A stretch of 64,000 nt of DNA from Pararhodobacter zhoushanensis (GCF_025949695.1 NZ_JAPDFL010000001.1:2669501-2733500), one strand, 5' to 3'. Positions 7,965 through 16,171 are shown, counted from the stretch's first letter. Translations and numbers: made by a program. Notes: generated by a model from the sequence alone, not told the origin.

Positions 7965-8616
7965 TCAGGCCTTGCCGCCGTTGATGACCATCAGGCTGGG
8001 TTTCTGACCGACGGGCAAACGGGCGGGTGGGATGTCGCGCTGGGTGCGCATCGGCGCGATCAGGCGGAAGCGGCGCGGGGCGCGCCCGGTGGGGCCGCGG
8101 GTTTCGAGCACGCCGAGGATCCGGGTGATGCGGTTTTCGGTGTCGGTCAAGGGCAGCAGCGCCAGCATCCCGTCGAGTGCTGGCTGCGCCAGTCTGGCAT
8201 CGGCGCGCAGGGGCAACAGCGCGCGGGCGCCCTGGCCGACCTGCAAGAGCGCTTCGGCCAGCTCATCGCGGGCGGTCGCCGCGAAGAAGACGCTGAGCGG
8301 CATCCCGCGGGGTTCCATGCCCAGAAGGTCGTTGAGCTGCTGGCCGGCAAGACGCAGCCGGGCAACACGCGGCGCGACCAGCTCGGCTATGAACATCACA
8401 TCGAGGCAATGCGCCAGCGGGCGGGGGTCGATCTCGGACCGGGGGGGCGATGCGGCCATCGCGCAGCGATTCCCAATGGGTTTGCACGGCACGAACGGTG
8501 GGAAAGTCCGGCGCGGTTTCGCGGGTGGCAAAGGGCAGGCGCAGGATCCTGCCGCGCTGCGGGGGTGGTATCGGACACGGCGTCAGACATGGTGTCTCCG
8601 GGGCTGCAGGCAACAC
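7965..8616 (-). pseudogene. PAS-domain protein, frameshifted in a 7-base G run
   Basis: The bulk (RSEIDPRPLAHCLDVMFIAEL to the stop at 7965) lies in one frame, but the conserved N-terminal segment of this Rhodobacteraceae PAS family, here RAVQTHWESLRDGRIAP, lies in another. The frames meet at a run of seven G at 8441-8447; removing one base joins RDGRIAP directly to RSEIDPR. Upstream, an attractive start MSDAVSDTTPAA (ATG 8590) would need a second one-base loss in the G5 at 8561-8565 to join. The PAS core has the expected LRLAGQQLNDLLGME(P/V)RGMPL motif. PAS proteins of this type are cytosolic sensors of unknown ligand. Sequencing error or recent inactivation cannot be told apart here. Confidence 0.75.
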
Positions 8617-8743
8617 GGGGCCGGACGGGCAGGGGCAGTGCGCCGTTGTTTCGGGAACCGCAGGTGTTAACCTTTGATTGAGAAGTCTTACTGATGCCTT
8701 AATGTAGCCTCATTCTCTTCAAAACAGGACGAATTTTAGGAAA

Positions 8744-9646
8744 ATGGTTAAGTCGATGACGGGCTTTGCCGCCCAAACGGGCGATATCGCAACCGAAACG
8801 GGTGTTTACGCCTGCCAATGGGATCTGCGCAGCGTCAACGGGCGCGGGCTGGATCTACGGTTTCGGGTACCCGACTGGCTGGATGGGCTGGAGGCTGCGC
8901 TGCGAAAACGGCTGGGGGACCGGCTGAACAGGGGCAATGTGAGTGTCACATTGAAGCTGACCCGGAGCGACTCAGGCGCGTCGATGCGCGTCAATGCCGC
9001 CGCGCTGGATGCGGCTGTCGCGCTGGTGATCGCGGCCGAAACACAGGCCGAGCGGCAAGGGCTGGGGCTGGCGCCGATGACGGCGGCGGATCTGCTGGCG
9101 ATCAAAGGCGTGATGGATAGCGGGCCCGAACAGGTTGACGCCGCGCCGTTGGTCGCGGCGCTGGTGGAACGCGCCGGGCCGTTGATCGACGCGTTTGAGG
9201 CGGCGCGCGCCGCAGAGGGCGCGGCGCTGGCGGCGATCCTTGGCGGACAGGTTGCGGCGATCGCCGATCTCACCGATCAAGCCCGCGCAGCCGTCGAGGC
9301 GCGCCGCCCCGATCAGGTATGCGGGCTGAAAGCGGCGCTCGCCCGCCTGACCGAAGCAGCCCCCACGCTGGAGCCGGGCCGTCTGGAGCAGGAACTGGCG
9401 CTGATCGCTGTCAAGACCGACGTCACCGAAGAACTGGACCGGCTGGCCGCCCATGTCGAGGCCGCAAAGACGCTGCTGGCCTCGGATCAGCCGGTGGGCC
9501 GCAAGCTGGATTTCCTGATGCAGGAATTCAACCGCGAGGCCAACACCTTGTGTTCCAAGGCACAAAGCGCCGAGCTGACCCGGATCGGGCTTGACCTCAA
9601 GACCGTCATCGACCAGATGCGCGAGCAGGTTCAGAACGTGGAGTAG
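8744..9646 (+). CDS. yicC: YicC family endoribonuclease-like protein
   Basis: A 300-residue protein with the full YicC layout: N-terminal domain from [12 protein letters not shown] to about residue 155, and the C-terminal DUF1732 domain with [17 protein letters not shown] and [21 protein letters not shown] near residues 230-275. E. coli YicC is reported to act as an endoribonuclease that promotes decay of a small RNA; whether this copy does so is inference. It is followed after four bases by gmk, the standard yicC-gmk order, and is probably the first gene of a three-gene operon ending with the carbonic anhydrase homologue. Confidence 0.93.
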   Translation: MVKSMTGFAAQTGDIATETGVYACQWDLRSVNGRGLDLRFRVPDWLDGLEAALRKRLGDRLNRGNVSVTLKLTRSDSGASMRVNAAALDAAVALVIAAETQAERQGLGLAPMTAADLLAIKGVMDSGPEQVDAAPLVAALVERAGPLIDAFEAARAAEGAALAAILGGQVAAIADLTDQARAAVEARRPDQVCGLKAALARLTEAAPTLEPGRLEQELALIAVKTDVTEELDRLAAHVEAAKTLLASDQPVGRKLDFLMQEFNREANTLCSKAQSAELTRIGLDLKTVIDQMREQVQNVE

Positions 9647-9650
9647 GCGC

Positions 9651-10304
9651 ATGGCGCGGCGTGGTCTCTTGATTATCCTGTCCTCACCCTCGGGTGCGGG
9701 CAAATCGACGCTGGCACGGCGGCTGATGCAGTGGGATCCGACGCTGAGCTTCTCGGTCAGCGCCACCACCCGCGCGCCGCGCCCCGGCGAGACCGACGGG
9801 GTCGAGTACTATTTCCGCTCAAAACCTGAATTCACCGCCATGGTCGATGGCGGCGAAATGCTGGAACATGCCGAGGTCTTCGGCAACTATTACGGCACCC
9901 CCAAAGGCCCGGTCGAGGCGGCGATGAAAGACGGGCGTGATACGCTGTTTGACATCGACTGGCAGGGCGGCCAGCAGGTGCGCAACTCGTCGCTGGGCAA
10001 GGATGTGGTGTCGATTTTCATCCTGCCGCCCTCGATCGCCGATCTGGAATCGCGGTTGCGCAGCCGGGCGCAGGACAGCGACGATGTGATCGCGGGCCGT
10101 ATGGCGAAAAGTCGTGACGAGATCAGCCATTGGGCGGAATACGATTACGTCGTGGTGAACCACGATGTCGAACAGGCCGAGGCCGAGGTGCAAACCATCC
10201 TGCAGGCCGAGCGCATGCGCCGCGACCGACAGCCCGGTCTGAGCGACTTCGTGCGGGGCCTGAACCGCGAATTCGAAACCCGCAGCTTTGGAGACCGCCA
10301 ATGA
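9651..10304 (+). CDS. gmk: Guanylate kinase
   Basis: Phosphorylates GMP to GDP using ATP, an essential step in purine nucleotide supply and (p)ppGpp metabolism. The P-loop [10 protein letters not shown] is at residues 11-20, followed by the GMP-binding [19 protein letters not shown] near 38-56 and the Ile-Asp-Trp-Gln-Gly motif ([10 protein letters not shown]) near 103-112. Length 217 is normal. ATG 9651 is chosen because the 20 codons upstream belong to the overlapping yicC frame. The stop overlaps the next start (ATGA), so the downstream gene is translationally coupled. Confidence 0.96.
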   Translation: MARRGLLIILSSPSGAGKSTLARRLMQWDPTLSFSVSATTRAPRPGETDGVEYYFRSKPEFTAMVDGGEMLEHAEVFGNYYGTPKGPVEAAMKDGRDTLFDIDWQGGQQVRNSSLGKDVVSIFILPPSIADLESRLRSRAQDSDDVIAGRMAKSRDEISHWAEYDYVVVNHDVEQAEAEVQTILQAERMRRDRQPGLSDFVRGLNREFETRSFGDRQ

Positions 10305-10819
10305 TCTATGCCCTGGGCGACCTGACCCCTGAGATTGATGCACAGGCCTGGGTGGCCCCGGATGCCAATGTCATCGGCAAGGTCCGGTTGCTTGCAGGCG
10401 CGTCGGTCTGGTTCACCGCCACGCTGCGCGGGGATAACGAGTGTATCGAGATTGGTGAGGGCTCGAACGTGCAGGAGGGCTGCACGCTGCACACCGACAT
10501 GGGCTATCCGCTGAGCATCGGGCGCGGCTGCACCATCGGGCATAACGTGATCCTGCACGGCTGCACGATTGGCGATTATTCCCTGATCGGCATGGGCGCG
10601 ACGATCCTGAACGGCGCGAAGATCGGCAAGAACTGTCTGATCGGCGCGGGCGCGCTGATCACCGAGGGCAAAGTGATCCCCGATGGCAGTCTGGTGATGG
10701 GCTCGCCGGGCAAGGTCGTGCGCGAACTGGATGCCGCGGCGATCCAGCGGTTGCAGATGTCCGGCGTGCATTATCAAGAGAACGCACGCCGGTATCGCGA
10801 CGGGCTCAAGGCCCTGTAA
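10301..10819 (+). CDS. Gamma carbonic anhydrase family protein
   Basis: A 172-residue left-handed beta-helix protein built from hexapeptide repeats (for example [24 protein letters not shown]). The three metal-ligand histidines of the gamma class are in place at about residues 64 (TLHTD), 81 (IGHN) and 86 (ILHG). The YrdA/CaiE-like branch often lacks measurable carbonic anhydrase activity, so I call only the family. It starts at ATG 10301, overlapping the gmk stop by four bases, and ends five bases before the convergent gene at 10825. Confidence 0.88.
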   Translation: MIYALGDLTPEIDAQAWVAPDANVIGKVRLLAGASVWFTATLRGDNECIEIGEGSNVQEGCTLHTDMGYPLSIGRGCTIGHNVILHGCTIGDYSLIGMGATILNGAKIGKNCLIGAGALITEGKVIPDGSLVMGSPGKVVRELDAAAIQRLQMSGVHYQENARRYRDGLKAL

Positions 10820-10824
10820 CCGCC

Positions 10825-11313
10825 TCAGGCGCGGCGCACGCAGCCTGCATAGAGCGTCGAGGTGTTCGGCCCGTCGGACAGGATGGCGTGCACCTCGAGA
10901 TAGCCCTGCGACTGCAAGCAGCTGTTCATGGCGCCGACCATCTGGCGGTAGATGTTGGTTGCGTCCCCCGTGCGGGTGCCGCGGCGGATGCACAGATGAC
11001 CCGAGGTGCAGGTCGTGGTCTGCGCGCGCTCCTGGGCAAAGACCCGGTTCAGATCGTTCCGATCACTGGTGCATTCCAGCGTCACCGCATCGGCCGAGGT
11101 CATGCGCAGGCGGATAAACCCGCCCGATGAGCGACAATTGGCATCCTGTGTGGCGTAGCAGGTGATCGCGCCGGTGCCGCAATTGTCGAGCGCGGCGGCT
11201 TCTCCCGGGCCGCTGCCGCCACTGCGGTTTTGGGCCAAGGCGGCGGGCGTCAGGCCCGGCAGCATGAACAGCGCAAGGGCAACGCATCGGGGCAGGGTCG
11301 AGAACAGAGACAT
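10825..11313 (-). CDS. Secreted Cys-rich protein of unknown function
   Basis: A 162-residue protein with a clear signal peptide (MSLFSTLPRCVALALFMLPG..., cleavage near ALA-Q at residue 27/28). The mature part has about eight cysteines (NCG, TCY, NCR, LEC, TTCTSGHLCI, SCLQ, AGCV), which suggests a disulfide-bonded periplasmic or secreted protein. I do not recognise the family. ATG 11313 has GGAGCTGCCCC immediately upstream on the coding strand. It stands alone, convergent with the carbonic anhydrase homologue and downstream of the RHH/dioxygenase pair on the same strand. Confidence 0.65.
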   Translation of the reverse strand: MSLFSTLPRCVALALFMLPGLTPAALAQNRSGGSGPGEAAALDNCGTGAITCYATQDANCRSSGGFIRLRMTSADAVTLECTSDRNDLNRVFAQERAQTTTCTSGHLCIRRGTRTGDATNIYRQMVGAMNSCLQSQGYLEVHAILSDGPNTSTLYAGCVRRA

Positions 11314-11385
11314 GGGGCAGCTCCTTTTGGAATGATGCCCATGGGTCGTGCCACTTGCCTGCAGCGTTCAAACGGGCCGATCCGC

Positions 11386-11604
11386 TCAGCCGTTTCGCGC
11401 CTGCAGATCGCGCAGCACCGCCAGCCGGATCGCCGTGGCCAGACCGGTATCGCCGCGCGCGTCGTCGATCTCGGCGGCGAGTTCGTTGAAGCCCTTGTCC
11501 CGCCTGCGGGCCAGCGCGCGGAACGCGTCCCAGAACTCGGGCTCCAGCGAGACCGAGGTCCGGTGTCCGTGCAAGGTCAGCGAGTGCTTTTGCGGGCGGC
11601 TCAT
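11386..11604 (-). CDS. Ribbon-helix-helix domain protein
   Basis: A 72-residue protein with the pattern of the aryl-sulfate-sulfotransferase-associated RHH_4 family: TLHGHRTSVSLEPEFWDAF (beta strand plus helix) followed by a second helix from KGFNELAAEIDDAR. RHH proteins bind DNA as dimers through the antiparallel strand; whether this short copy binds DNA is inference. The start overlaps the stop of the PhyH-like dioxygenase by four bases (11601-11604), so both are translated from one mRNA. Homologues are common in alphaproteobacteria and have no agreed function. Confidence 0.75.
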   Translation of the reverse strand: MSRPQKHSLTLHGHRTSVSLEPEFWDAFRALARRRDKGFNELAAEIDDARGDTGLATAIRLAVLRDLQARNG

Positions 11605-12398
11605 GCGCCGCGCAGCATCGGGAACCAGTCCTCGCGCAGCCGCTGGCCCGGCTGCATGTCATGGCCGGGGTAGGGCGGCGAGGTTCGGCCCGGGCGCTCG
11701 ACATAGCGCGCATCGTCGCCCACCAGCCGCAGCGAAAACGCCCGGCGGCGGTTCTGGGTGGTGTTCCCGCGTGAGCCGTGAAGGGTCAGAAAGTTGAACG
11801 CCACGGCATCCCCCGGCTCCAGCGCCCATTCCAGCACCGTCATGCCCTCGGCATCGGGGTCGGGAACCGGCATATAGGCGTCTTCGTCCGGGTAGAAGCT
11901 GGTCTCGGCCAGCCAGCGCGTCGGCAGCACAGGCTTCGGCCACAGATGCGAGCCGGCAACGCAGCGCAGCGTGGCATCGGTCACCGGGTCGAGCGGCGAC
12001 CAGAAGCTGACGGTCTGCTGACCCTCAACAAAGTAGTAAGGCCCATCCTGATGCCACGGCGTCGGTTTCGAGGTGCCCGGTTCCTTGACCAGCACATGGT
12101 CATGAAACATCTGCACCGATTGCGAGCGCATCAGCTGCGCGGCGACCGCGGCGACCGGCGAGTGGCGGATCGCGTCGGCGAATTCCGGGATACGTTCCCA
12201 GTTGCAGTAGTCGTCAAAAAACCGCCCGCCTTCGCCGGGCTTGAGGTTCTCGGCGGCATAGGGGCCCGGCTCGTCCATGTTGCGCGCGATCCCGGCGCGC
12301 AGGGGTTCGACCCAGTCGGCCCAGAGCCCACGAATAACGACCGCGCCGTCGCGCTGGTAGGCCTCGACATCGGCGTCGGTGACAAGCGGGTGGGACAT
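11601..12398 (-). CDS. Phytanoyl-CoA dioxygenase (PhyH) family oxygenase
   Basis: A 265-residue Fe(II)/2-oxoglutarate-dependent oxygenase. The iron-binding triad is visible: His116 and Asp118 in WHQDGPYY and His207 in LTLHGSRGN; an arginine in NRRRAFSLRL near 217-224 would bind 2-oxoglutarate. The acidic-aromatic substrate side (FFDDYCNWERIPEF) is typical of bacterial PhyH proteins that hydroxylate small molecules. Substrate unknown. It is first in a two-gene operon with the RHH protein and faces the curlin cluster across 548 bases. Confidence 0.85.
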   Translation of the reverse strand: MSHPLVTDADVEAYQRDGAVVIRGLWADWVEPLRAGIARNMDEPGPYAAENLKPGEGGRFFDDYCNWERIPEFADAIRHSPVAAVAAQLMRSQSVQMFHDHVLVKEPGTSKPTPWHQDGPYYFVEGQQTVSFWSPLDPVTDATLRCVAGSHLWPKPVLPTRWLAETSFYPDEDAYMPVPDPDAEGMTVLEWALEPGDAVAFNFLTLHGSRGNTTQNRRRAFSLRLVGDDARYVERPGRTSPPYPGHDMQPGQRLREDWFPMLRGA

Positions 12399-12946
12399 GG
12401 CGCGGCTCCTGAGCGTTGGGTGAGGGCAGACTGAGCGAAGGGGCGAGGAGAAGTCAATCGCCTGCGACCTGCGCGCGGGTTCTGCGCTGGGGTAGGGTGC
12501 GCTTCAGCGCACCGGCGGCGGGTGCGCCGACTCACCTCTGCGCAGAGCTGGGATGCGGGCGGTGGCCGTCGCCATGTCGCCCTGACATCCGATAACCACC
12601 GCCGTTTCTGGCGGGTGATCTGGCGAGATTTCCGGCGCTCGGCGGCCGGGGGCAACCGATTCTTGCGCGACGGGCGTCAAAGCGCGCTCAAAGCCTCCGC
12701 CTGAAGAATCACACGTTTCCAGTGCGCTAACCGCAAAGACCCCCGCTGTTATCCGATAACACCCCCCGGTTATCGCCCCTCAGCCCGGTGATTTTGTCTG
12801 ACCGCCCCGATCCGCCCCATGTTGGGTTCATCGGAAGCGCACCACCGGCCCACAGCGGCCAGCGCCCCCCGGGACCACTCAGACGAACGACCACACCACA
12901 CCCATTCAACCGGCCGCAGCGCCACCCATTACCGGAGACCCCCATC
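12399..12946. other. Long divergent intergenic region upstream of the curlin cluster
   Basis: 548 bases without a supported gene, between the divergent PhyH and curlin genes. The part next to the curlin gene is rich in C on the plus strand. The notable content is three copies of CCGATAAC: at 12590-12597, within the palindrome at 12748-12760, and inverted (GTTATCG) near 12769-12775. No other convincing promoter hexamers were found. Confidence 0.6.
12748..12775. promoter_or_regulatory. TTATCnGATAA palindrome and adjacent half site upstream of the curlin genes
   Basis: GTTATC-C-GATAAC (12748-12760) is a perfect 13-base palindrome, and an inverted half site CGGTTATCG follows at 12767-12775. A further CCGATAACC lies at 12590-12598. 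The arrangement about 190 bases before the curlin ATG fits a dimeric regulator site. The same 11-base core TTATCnGATAA occurs upstream of the LuxR-type gene at 28787-28799. Confidence 0.45.
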
Positions 12947-13381
12947 ATGTTCGCCAAGACCTTTAAAACCGTCGCCCTGATCGCCGTCATCGCCGCCACC
13001 GCAGCCCCCGCCCTTGCCACCGGCAGCCGCGTCCATGTCGAGCAATACGGCTGGAACAACCAGATCGGTGGCGGCCAGGGTGGCCGTGGCCAGCGCCTGA
13101 CCGTGATCCAGAACGGCGGCGCCAACCTGTCGATCAACACCCAGGACGGTCGCCGCAACGAGGCCGCTGTCGGCCAGACCGGCTATTACAACTCGGTCGA
13201 CACCGACCAGTATGGCCGCCGCAACGTCGCCGGCGTCAGCCAGATGGGCAACAACAACGACGCCACCGTCGGCCAGTACGGCAACCGCAACGTCGCCGCC
13301 GTCGTGCAGATCGGCAACGGCCATTCGACCTCGGTGCAGCAGCACGGCTCGAACAACGTCGCCGCCATCGTTCAGTACTGA
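12947..13381 (+). CDS. Curlin subunit (CsgA/CsgB-like amyloid protein)
   Basis: A 144-residue exported protein. Residues 1-24 form a signal peptide (MFAKTFKTVALIAV..., ALA-T). The rest is made of curlin repeats of the Q-x-G-x-x-N pattern: VEQYGWNN, VIQNGGAN, TDQYGRRN, VSQMGNNN, VGQYGNRN, VVQIGNGH, VQQHGSNN. Such repeats stack as a beta-helix in functional amyloid fibres of biofilms, exported through CsgG. ATG 12947 has GGAG eight bases upstream. It is followed by csgH and a second curlin. Whether this is the major or the nucleator subunit is undecided. Confidence 0.9.
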   Translation: MFAKTFKTVALIAVIAATAAPALATGSRVHVEQYGWNNQIGGGQGGRGQRLTVIQNGGANLSINTQDGRRNEAAVGQTGYYNSVDTDQYGRRNVAGVSQMGNNNDATVGQYGNRNVAAVVQIGNGHSTSVQQHGSNNVAAIVQY

Positions 13382-13440
13382 CCTCTCTCGCGGGGGGCAA
13401 CGCGCCCCCGCATCCCGCCTTTTCGCCACAGGAGTTTCCC

Positions 13441-13839
13441 ATGCGCCCTTTCAGCACCAACCACCGTGGCCCCGCCATTTTCCTGGGCCTGAGCCTCGCC
13501 GGCTTTGCCGCCGCCTGTTCCTCGGCTTCGGCCACCGCTGACACCGCCAATGGCCCGCTGCGCTGCGAGATCGCGCTCAGCGCCTTGCCCGGCGGCACCC
13601 AGATCGGCGGCACCGTGCTCTCGCCGACCCCGATCAGCGGCACCTACGAGATGGCGATCACCAGCCGCTCATCCGGCGGCCGCGCCACCATCCGCCAGTC
13701 GGGCGATTTCACCGCCCCGGCCCATGTTCGCACCCCGCTGGGCGAGACCGAGTTGACCGGCTCCCCCGCCAGCCACAGCGTCGATCTCGAAATCCGCGTC
13801 AACGGCCGCCGGCTCACCTGCGCCGATCCCAGTCTCTGA
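13441..13839 (+). CDS. csgH: Curli assembly chaperone CsgH
   Basis: A 132-residue protein with an N-terminal signal (LSLAGFAAACSSASA, which includes a possible lipobox AAAC) and a mature beta-sandwich-type domain starting LRCEIALSALPGGTQIGG and ending RRLTCADPSL, with two Cys that could pair. CsgH is the periplasmic inhibitor of premature curlin amyloid formation found in alphaproteobacteria, where it replaces CsgC. Position between two curlin genes supports the call. A 7-bp hairpin sits in the 59-base gap after the first curlin gene, and a strong terminator-like hairpin follows the stop. Confidence 0.82.
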   Translation: MRPFSTNHRGPAIFLGLSLAGFAAACSSASATADTANGPLRCEIALSALPGGTQIGGTVLSPTPISGTYEMAITSRSSGGRATIRQSGDFTAPAHVRTPLGETELTGSPASHSVDLEIRVNGRRLTCADPSL

Positions 13840-13863
13840 CGCGGCCCCACCTCTGACACGACC

Positions 13864-13917
13864 CCGGTGGCCGGGCGACCCCCGGACCCTTTGGTTCGCG
13901 CCCGGCCACCGGATTTT
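13864..13917 (+). terminator. Terminator after csgH
   Basis: A perfect 14-bp stem CCGGTGGCCGGGCG/CGCCCGGCCACCGG (13864-13877 with 13899-13912) with a 21-base loop, followed by ATTTTG. It would end the curlin-csgH transcript or leave only read-through for the second curlin gene, so subunit ratios may be set here. Confidence 0.6.
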
Positions 13918-14007
13918 GACGACCCCTGACGTTTCATCGACCGCTTTTCACGCCTCAGACTTTCCTCGCCCCCCTTTTTCACCCCTCCTCTGCCAAGGAA
14001 CCCCGCC

Positions 14008-14409
14008 ATGACCGCTTTCCTCCCCAAACTCGCCCTCGCCGCCGCCCTCGCCACCGCGCTGCCGCTCGCCACCCCGGCCGAGGCCGCAGGCTCGCTCTCG
14101 ATCAACGTCGCCCCCTCGAACCAGCAGGAAGCCAACCTCTTGCGCCTCGGCCTCGCCGCCTATGCCTTGCACCGCGACGTCCGCGCCAACGGCCATGTCA
14201 CCCAGCACGGCGTCAACAACGCCGCCGGTATCGCCCAGGGCTCCACCGATCAGGCGATCATCCATCAGGAAGGCGCGGGCCACACCGGCACGATCGCGCA
14301 ACAGGGCGGCAACAACGCCTATGGCCTCTTCCAGTTCGGCCAGAACACCAACGCCGCCGTCGCCCAGAACGGCGGACAAACCGGCCTCACCCTGCAATTC
14401 GGCTGGTGA
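14008..14409 (+). CDS. Second curlin-like subunit
   Basis: A 133-residue exported protein with a signal peptide (ALAAALATALPLATPAEAA, cleavage near residue 27). A non-repeat segment (NQQEANLLRLGLAAYALHRDVR) precedes four to five curlin repeats: VTQHGVNN, AIIHQEGAGH, IAQQGGNN, LFQFGQNT, VAQNGGQT. The shorter repeat region and the extra N-terminal segment differ from the first curlin and suggest a nucleator (CsgB-like) role, which is inference. It lies 168 bases after csgH, beyond a terminator-like hairpin. Confidence 0.85.
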   Translation: MTAFLPKLALAAALATALPLATPAEAAGSLSINVAPSNQQEANLLRLGLAAYALHRDVRANGHVTQHGVNNAAGIAQGSTDQAIIHQEGAGHTGTIAQQGGNNAYGLFQFGQNTNAAVAQNGGQTGLTLQFGW

Positions 14410-14459
14410 AGGCCAAACGTCAGACGATCAATTTTTCACCCCATGAAAGGACTTATCCC

Positions 14460-14894
14460 ATGCCCCGCATTGCTTCCCTCTCGACCCTCGCCCTGATTGC
14501 CGTGGCCCTGACCGGCTCGATGGCCAGCGCCACCACGATCATCACCACCTCAAACACCACCCCGCTTGCCATGACCGCGATGGAAAGTGACGGGCTGGGC
14601 AGCGCCCGCGCCACGATGCGTCATACCCTGCGCCATCGCTCGGCCACTGGTGGCAACGTGACGATCATCAGCAGCACCGAGCCCGTCATCGTGACGCGAC
14701 GCGAAGGTCTGTTCTCGGGCTTCTTTGCCTTCCTCAGCCCGTTGTTCGGGGGCTATCACCGCGACGCGCCGACGCATCATGCCGATGTTGAACCCCTTGT
14801 GGCGCATCGTGGTTCGGCCTTGATGCAAGCGGATACGCACGACGACCGCGCCAACAGCTTGATGAGTACGCTCACGCGGCGTCTGTCGCGCTGA
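14460..14894 (+). CDS. Exported protein of unknown function in the curlin cluster
   Basis: A 144-residue protein with a signal peptide (residues 1-23, MASA-T) and a mature chain rich in Thr and His. A hydrophobic patch LFSGFFAFLSPLFGGYH sits near residues 79-96. It does not resemble CsgE, CsgF or CsgG. ATG 14460 has AAAGGA eight bases upstream. Only 50 bases separate it from the second curlin and a terminator follows at 14914, so it is probably the last gene of this unit; a curli-related role is by association only. Confidence 0.6.
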   Translation: MPRIASLSTLALIAVALTGSMASATTIITTSNTTPLAMTAMESDGLGSARATMRHTLRHRSATGGNVTIISSTEPVIVTRREGLFSGFFAFLSPLFGGYHRDAPTHHADVEPLVAHRGSALMQADTHDDRANSLMSTLTRRLSR

Positions 14895-14913
14895 CCGCAG
14901 ACTGAGTTGAAAG

Positions 14914-14937
14914 CGGGGCCCCTCGGGGCCTCGTTTT
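14914..14937 (+). terminator. Intrinsic terminator closing the curlin cluster
   Basis: An 8-bp stem CGGGGCCC/GGGCCTCG with one G-T pair (14914-14921 with 14926-14933), the loop CTCG and a TTTT tail at 14934-14937, twenty bases after the stop of the preceding gene. Confidence 0.8.
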
Positions 14938-14939
14938 CA

Positions 14940-15009
14940 TTGCAATAGCAATGATATTGACAGGCGGGCCTGATTCGTGGTTGATGGCCATAACGTTGCA
15001 AGTGCAATG
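14940..15009 (+). promoter_or_regulatory. Promoter with two matching operators upstream of the VOC gene
   Basis: TTGCAATAGCAATG (14940-14953) and TTGCAAGTGCAATG (14996-15009) match at 12 of 14 bases and each contains an inverted repeat. Between them lies a consensus -35 box TTGACA (14957-14962) with GTTGAT 17 bases later as a weak -10. One site sits just upstream of -35 and the other at about +4 to +17, the layout expected for a repressor that blocks or loops the promoter. The regulator is not in the window as far as I can tell. Confidence 0.55.
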
Positions 15010-15025
15010 AAATGGAGGAGCCCCG

Positions 15026-15589
15026 ATGACCGCACCCGTCCTGAAGATCGACCAGATGCACCACGTCGCCTATCGTTGCCGCGATGCGAAAGAGACAGTG
15101 ACCTGGTACACCCAAATGCTGAACATGGATTTCGTGCTGGCGATTGCCGAGGATCAGGTGCCCTCAACCCACGAACCCGATCCCTACATGCATATCTTCC
15201 TCGATGCCGGGATGGGCAATATTCTGGCGTTCTTCGAGCTGCCGACCAAGCCCGAGATGGGCCGCGATCCCAACACACCCGCCTGGGTGCAGCACATCGC
15301 GTTCAAGGTGAAAGACCGTGATACGTTGGTGGCGTTCAAGGCGCATCTCGAAGCGCAGGGCGTCGCGGTGCTGGGCGTGACCGACCACGCCATTTTCCAT
15401 TCGATCTATTTCTTCGATCCCAACGGCCACCGGGTCGAACTGGCTTGCCCCGATCCTGAGGAAGAGGCGATGCTGGCGCGGCTGGATGCGGTGAAATGGG
15501 AGATGCTGGAAGAATGGTCGCGCACCAAACGCGCGCCGCAGCACGCGGCCTGGATGCACGCCAAGGAATTGGGCAAAGAATCAGTCTGA
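15026..15589 (+). CDS. VOC family (glyoxalase/extradiol dioxygenase fold) protein
   Basis: A 187-residue protein with two beta-alpha-beta-beta-beta modules. Candidate metal ligands are His12/13 (QMHHVAYR), a Glu in FFELPTKPE, His near 92 (WVQHIAFK) and Glu in HRVELACPDP near 137. The family includes glyoxalase I, fosfomycin-resistance proteins and ring-cleaving dioxygenases; the substrate cannot be told. The C-terminal extension after residue 145 (ARLDAVKWEMLEEWSRTKRAPQHAAW) is helical and absent from minimal VOC proteins. Start ATG 15026 follows GGAGGAG. The paired operators upstream imply substrate-dependent control. Confidence 0.8.
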   Translation: MTAPVLKIDQMHHVAYRCRDAKETVTWYTQMLNMDFVLAIAEDQVPSTHEPDPYMHIFLDAGMGNILAFFELPTKPEMGRDPNTPAWVQHIAFKVKDRDTLVAFKAHLEAQGVAVLGVTDHAIFHSIYFFDPNGHRVELACPDPEEEAMLARLDAVKWEMLEEWSRTKRAPQHAAWMHAKELGKESV

Positions 15590-15655
15590 CGTCACGCGCC
15601 TGTCGCACAGGGCGTGCAGTCTTCCGGTGATTTCAGCACCTAATTGTCTCGGCTC

Positions 15656-15693
15656 AAAAGGGGAGTAAGCCATGCGCTTGCTCCCCTTCTTTT
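15656..15693 (+). terminator. Intrinsic terminator downstream of the VOC gene
   Basis: A 12-bp stem AAGGGGAGTAAG/CTTGCTCCCCTT with one T-G pair (15658-15669 with 15677-15688), a 7-base loop and CTTTT after it. A-rich sequence on the left side could let it work in both directions. Confidence 0.82.
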
Positions 15694-15736
15694 AAGCGCG
15701 CAGCGGCCGTAGCAGAGTCAGCGCAAAGGGGCAGGC

Positions 15737-16171
15737 ATGAGACTTTCTCACATCAGCCTGACGGCGCGCGATGCTGACGCCCTCGCCGCATTCTATCGCC
15801 GGGTTTTCGGCTGCACCGAACTGCGGGCGCGGCGGCGTCTGAGAGGCGCGGTGGTCTGGCGCGGGAACGGGTTGCCGGGAACCGCAATCGACTCGCTCTG
15901 GCTGGGCCTGCCGGGGGCAGCAGGGGTATTTCTGGAGATCCTGGAATACAGCGAGACTCAGCATGGTGTTGCCCCTGCAGTCAACTCGCCCGGCTATGGC
16001 CATCTGTCCTTTGTGGTCGAGGATCTTGAGGCGACGATGGCCGCGATTCTTGCGGCGGGCGGGCAGACGCAGGGCGAGATTACCAATTTCGGCAGCGCTG
16101 CGGCCCCGTTCCTGATCGTCTATGTGCGCGACCCCGAGGGCAATGTGATCGAGTTGGAACAGCCTGACTGA
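15737..16171 (+). CDS. VOC family protein (glyoxalase-like)
   Basis: A 144-residue protein starting MRLSHISLTARDADALAAFYRRVFGC, a classic opening of single-subunit VOC proteins, with a second module at GYGHLSFVVEDLEATMAAI and the C-terminal DPEGNVIELEQPD that holds the last metal-ligand Glu. Candidate ligands are His5, Glu near 68, His near 91 and Glu near 139. It is separated from the first VOC gene by a terminator and so has its own promoter. It ends three bases before the convergent M48 peptidase. Reaction unknown. Confidence 0.82.
   Translation: MRLSHISLTARDADALAAFYRRVFGCTELRARRRLRGAVVWRGNGLPGTAIDSLWLGLPGAAGVFLEILEYSETQHGVAPAVNSPGYGHLSFVVEDLEATMAAILAAGGQTQGEITNFGSAAAPFLIVYVRDPEGNVIELEQPD

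Noticed and set aside
13090..13370. Regularly spaced repeated DNA in the first curlin gene, as in a small CRISPR array
   Set aside because: The periodicity comes from the coding repeats (Q-x-G-x-x-N); units are diverged, have no constant repeat with unique spacers, and there is no cas gene.
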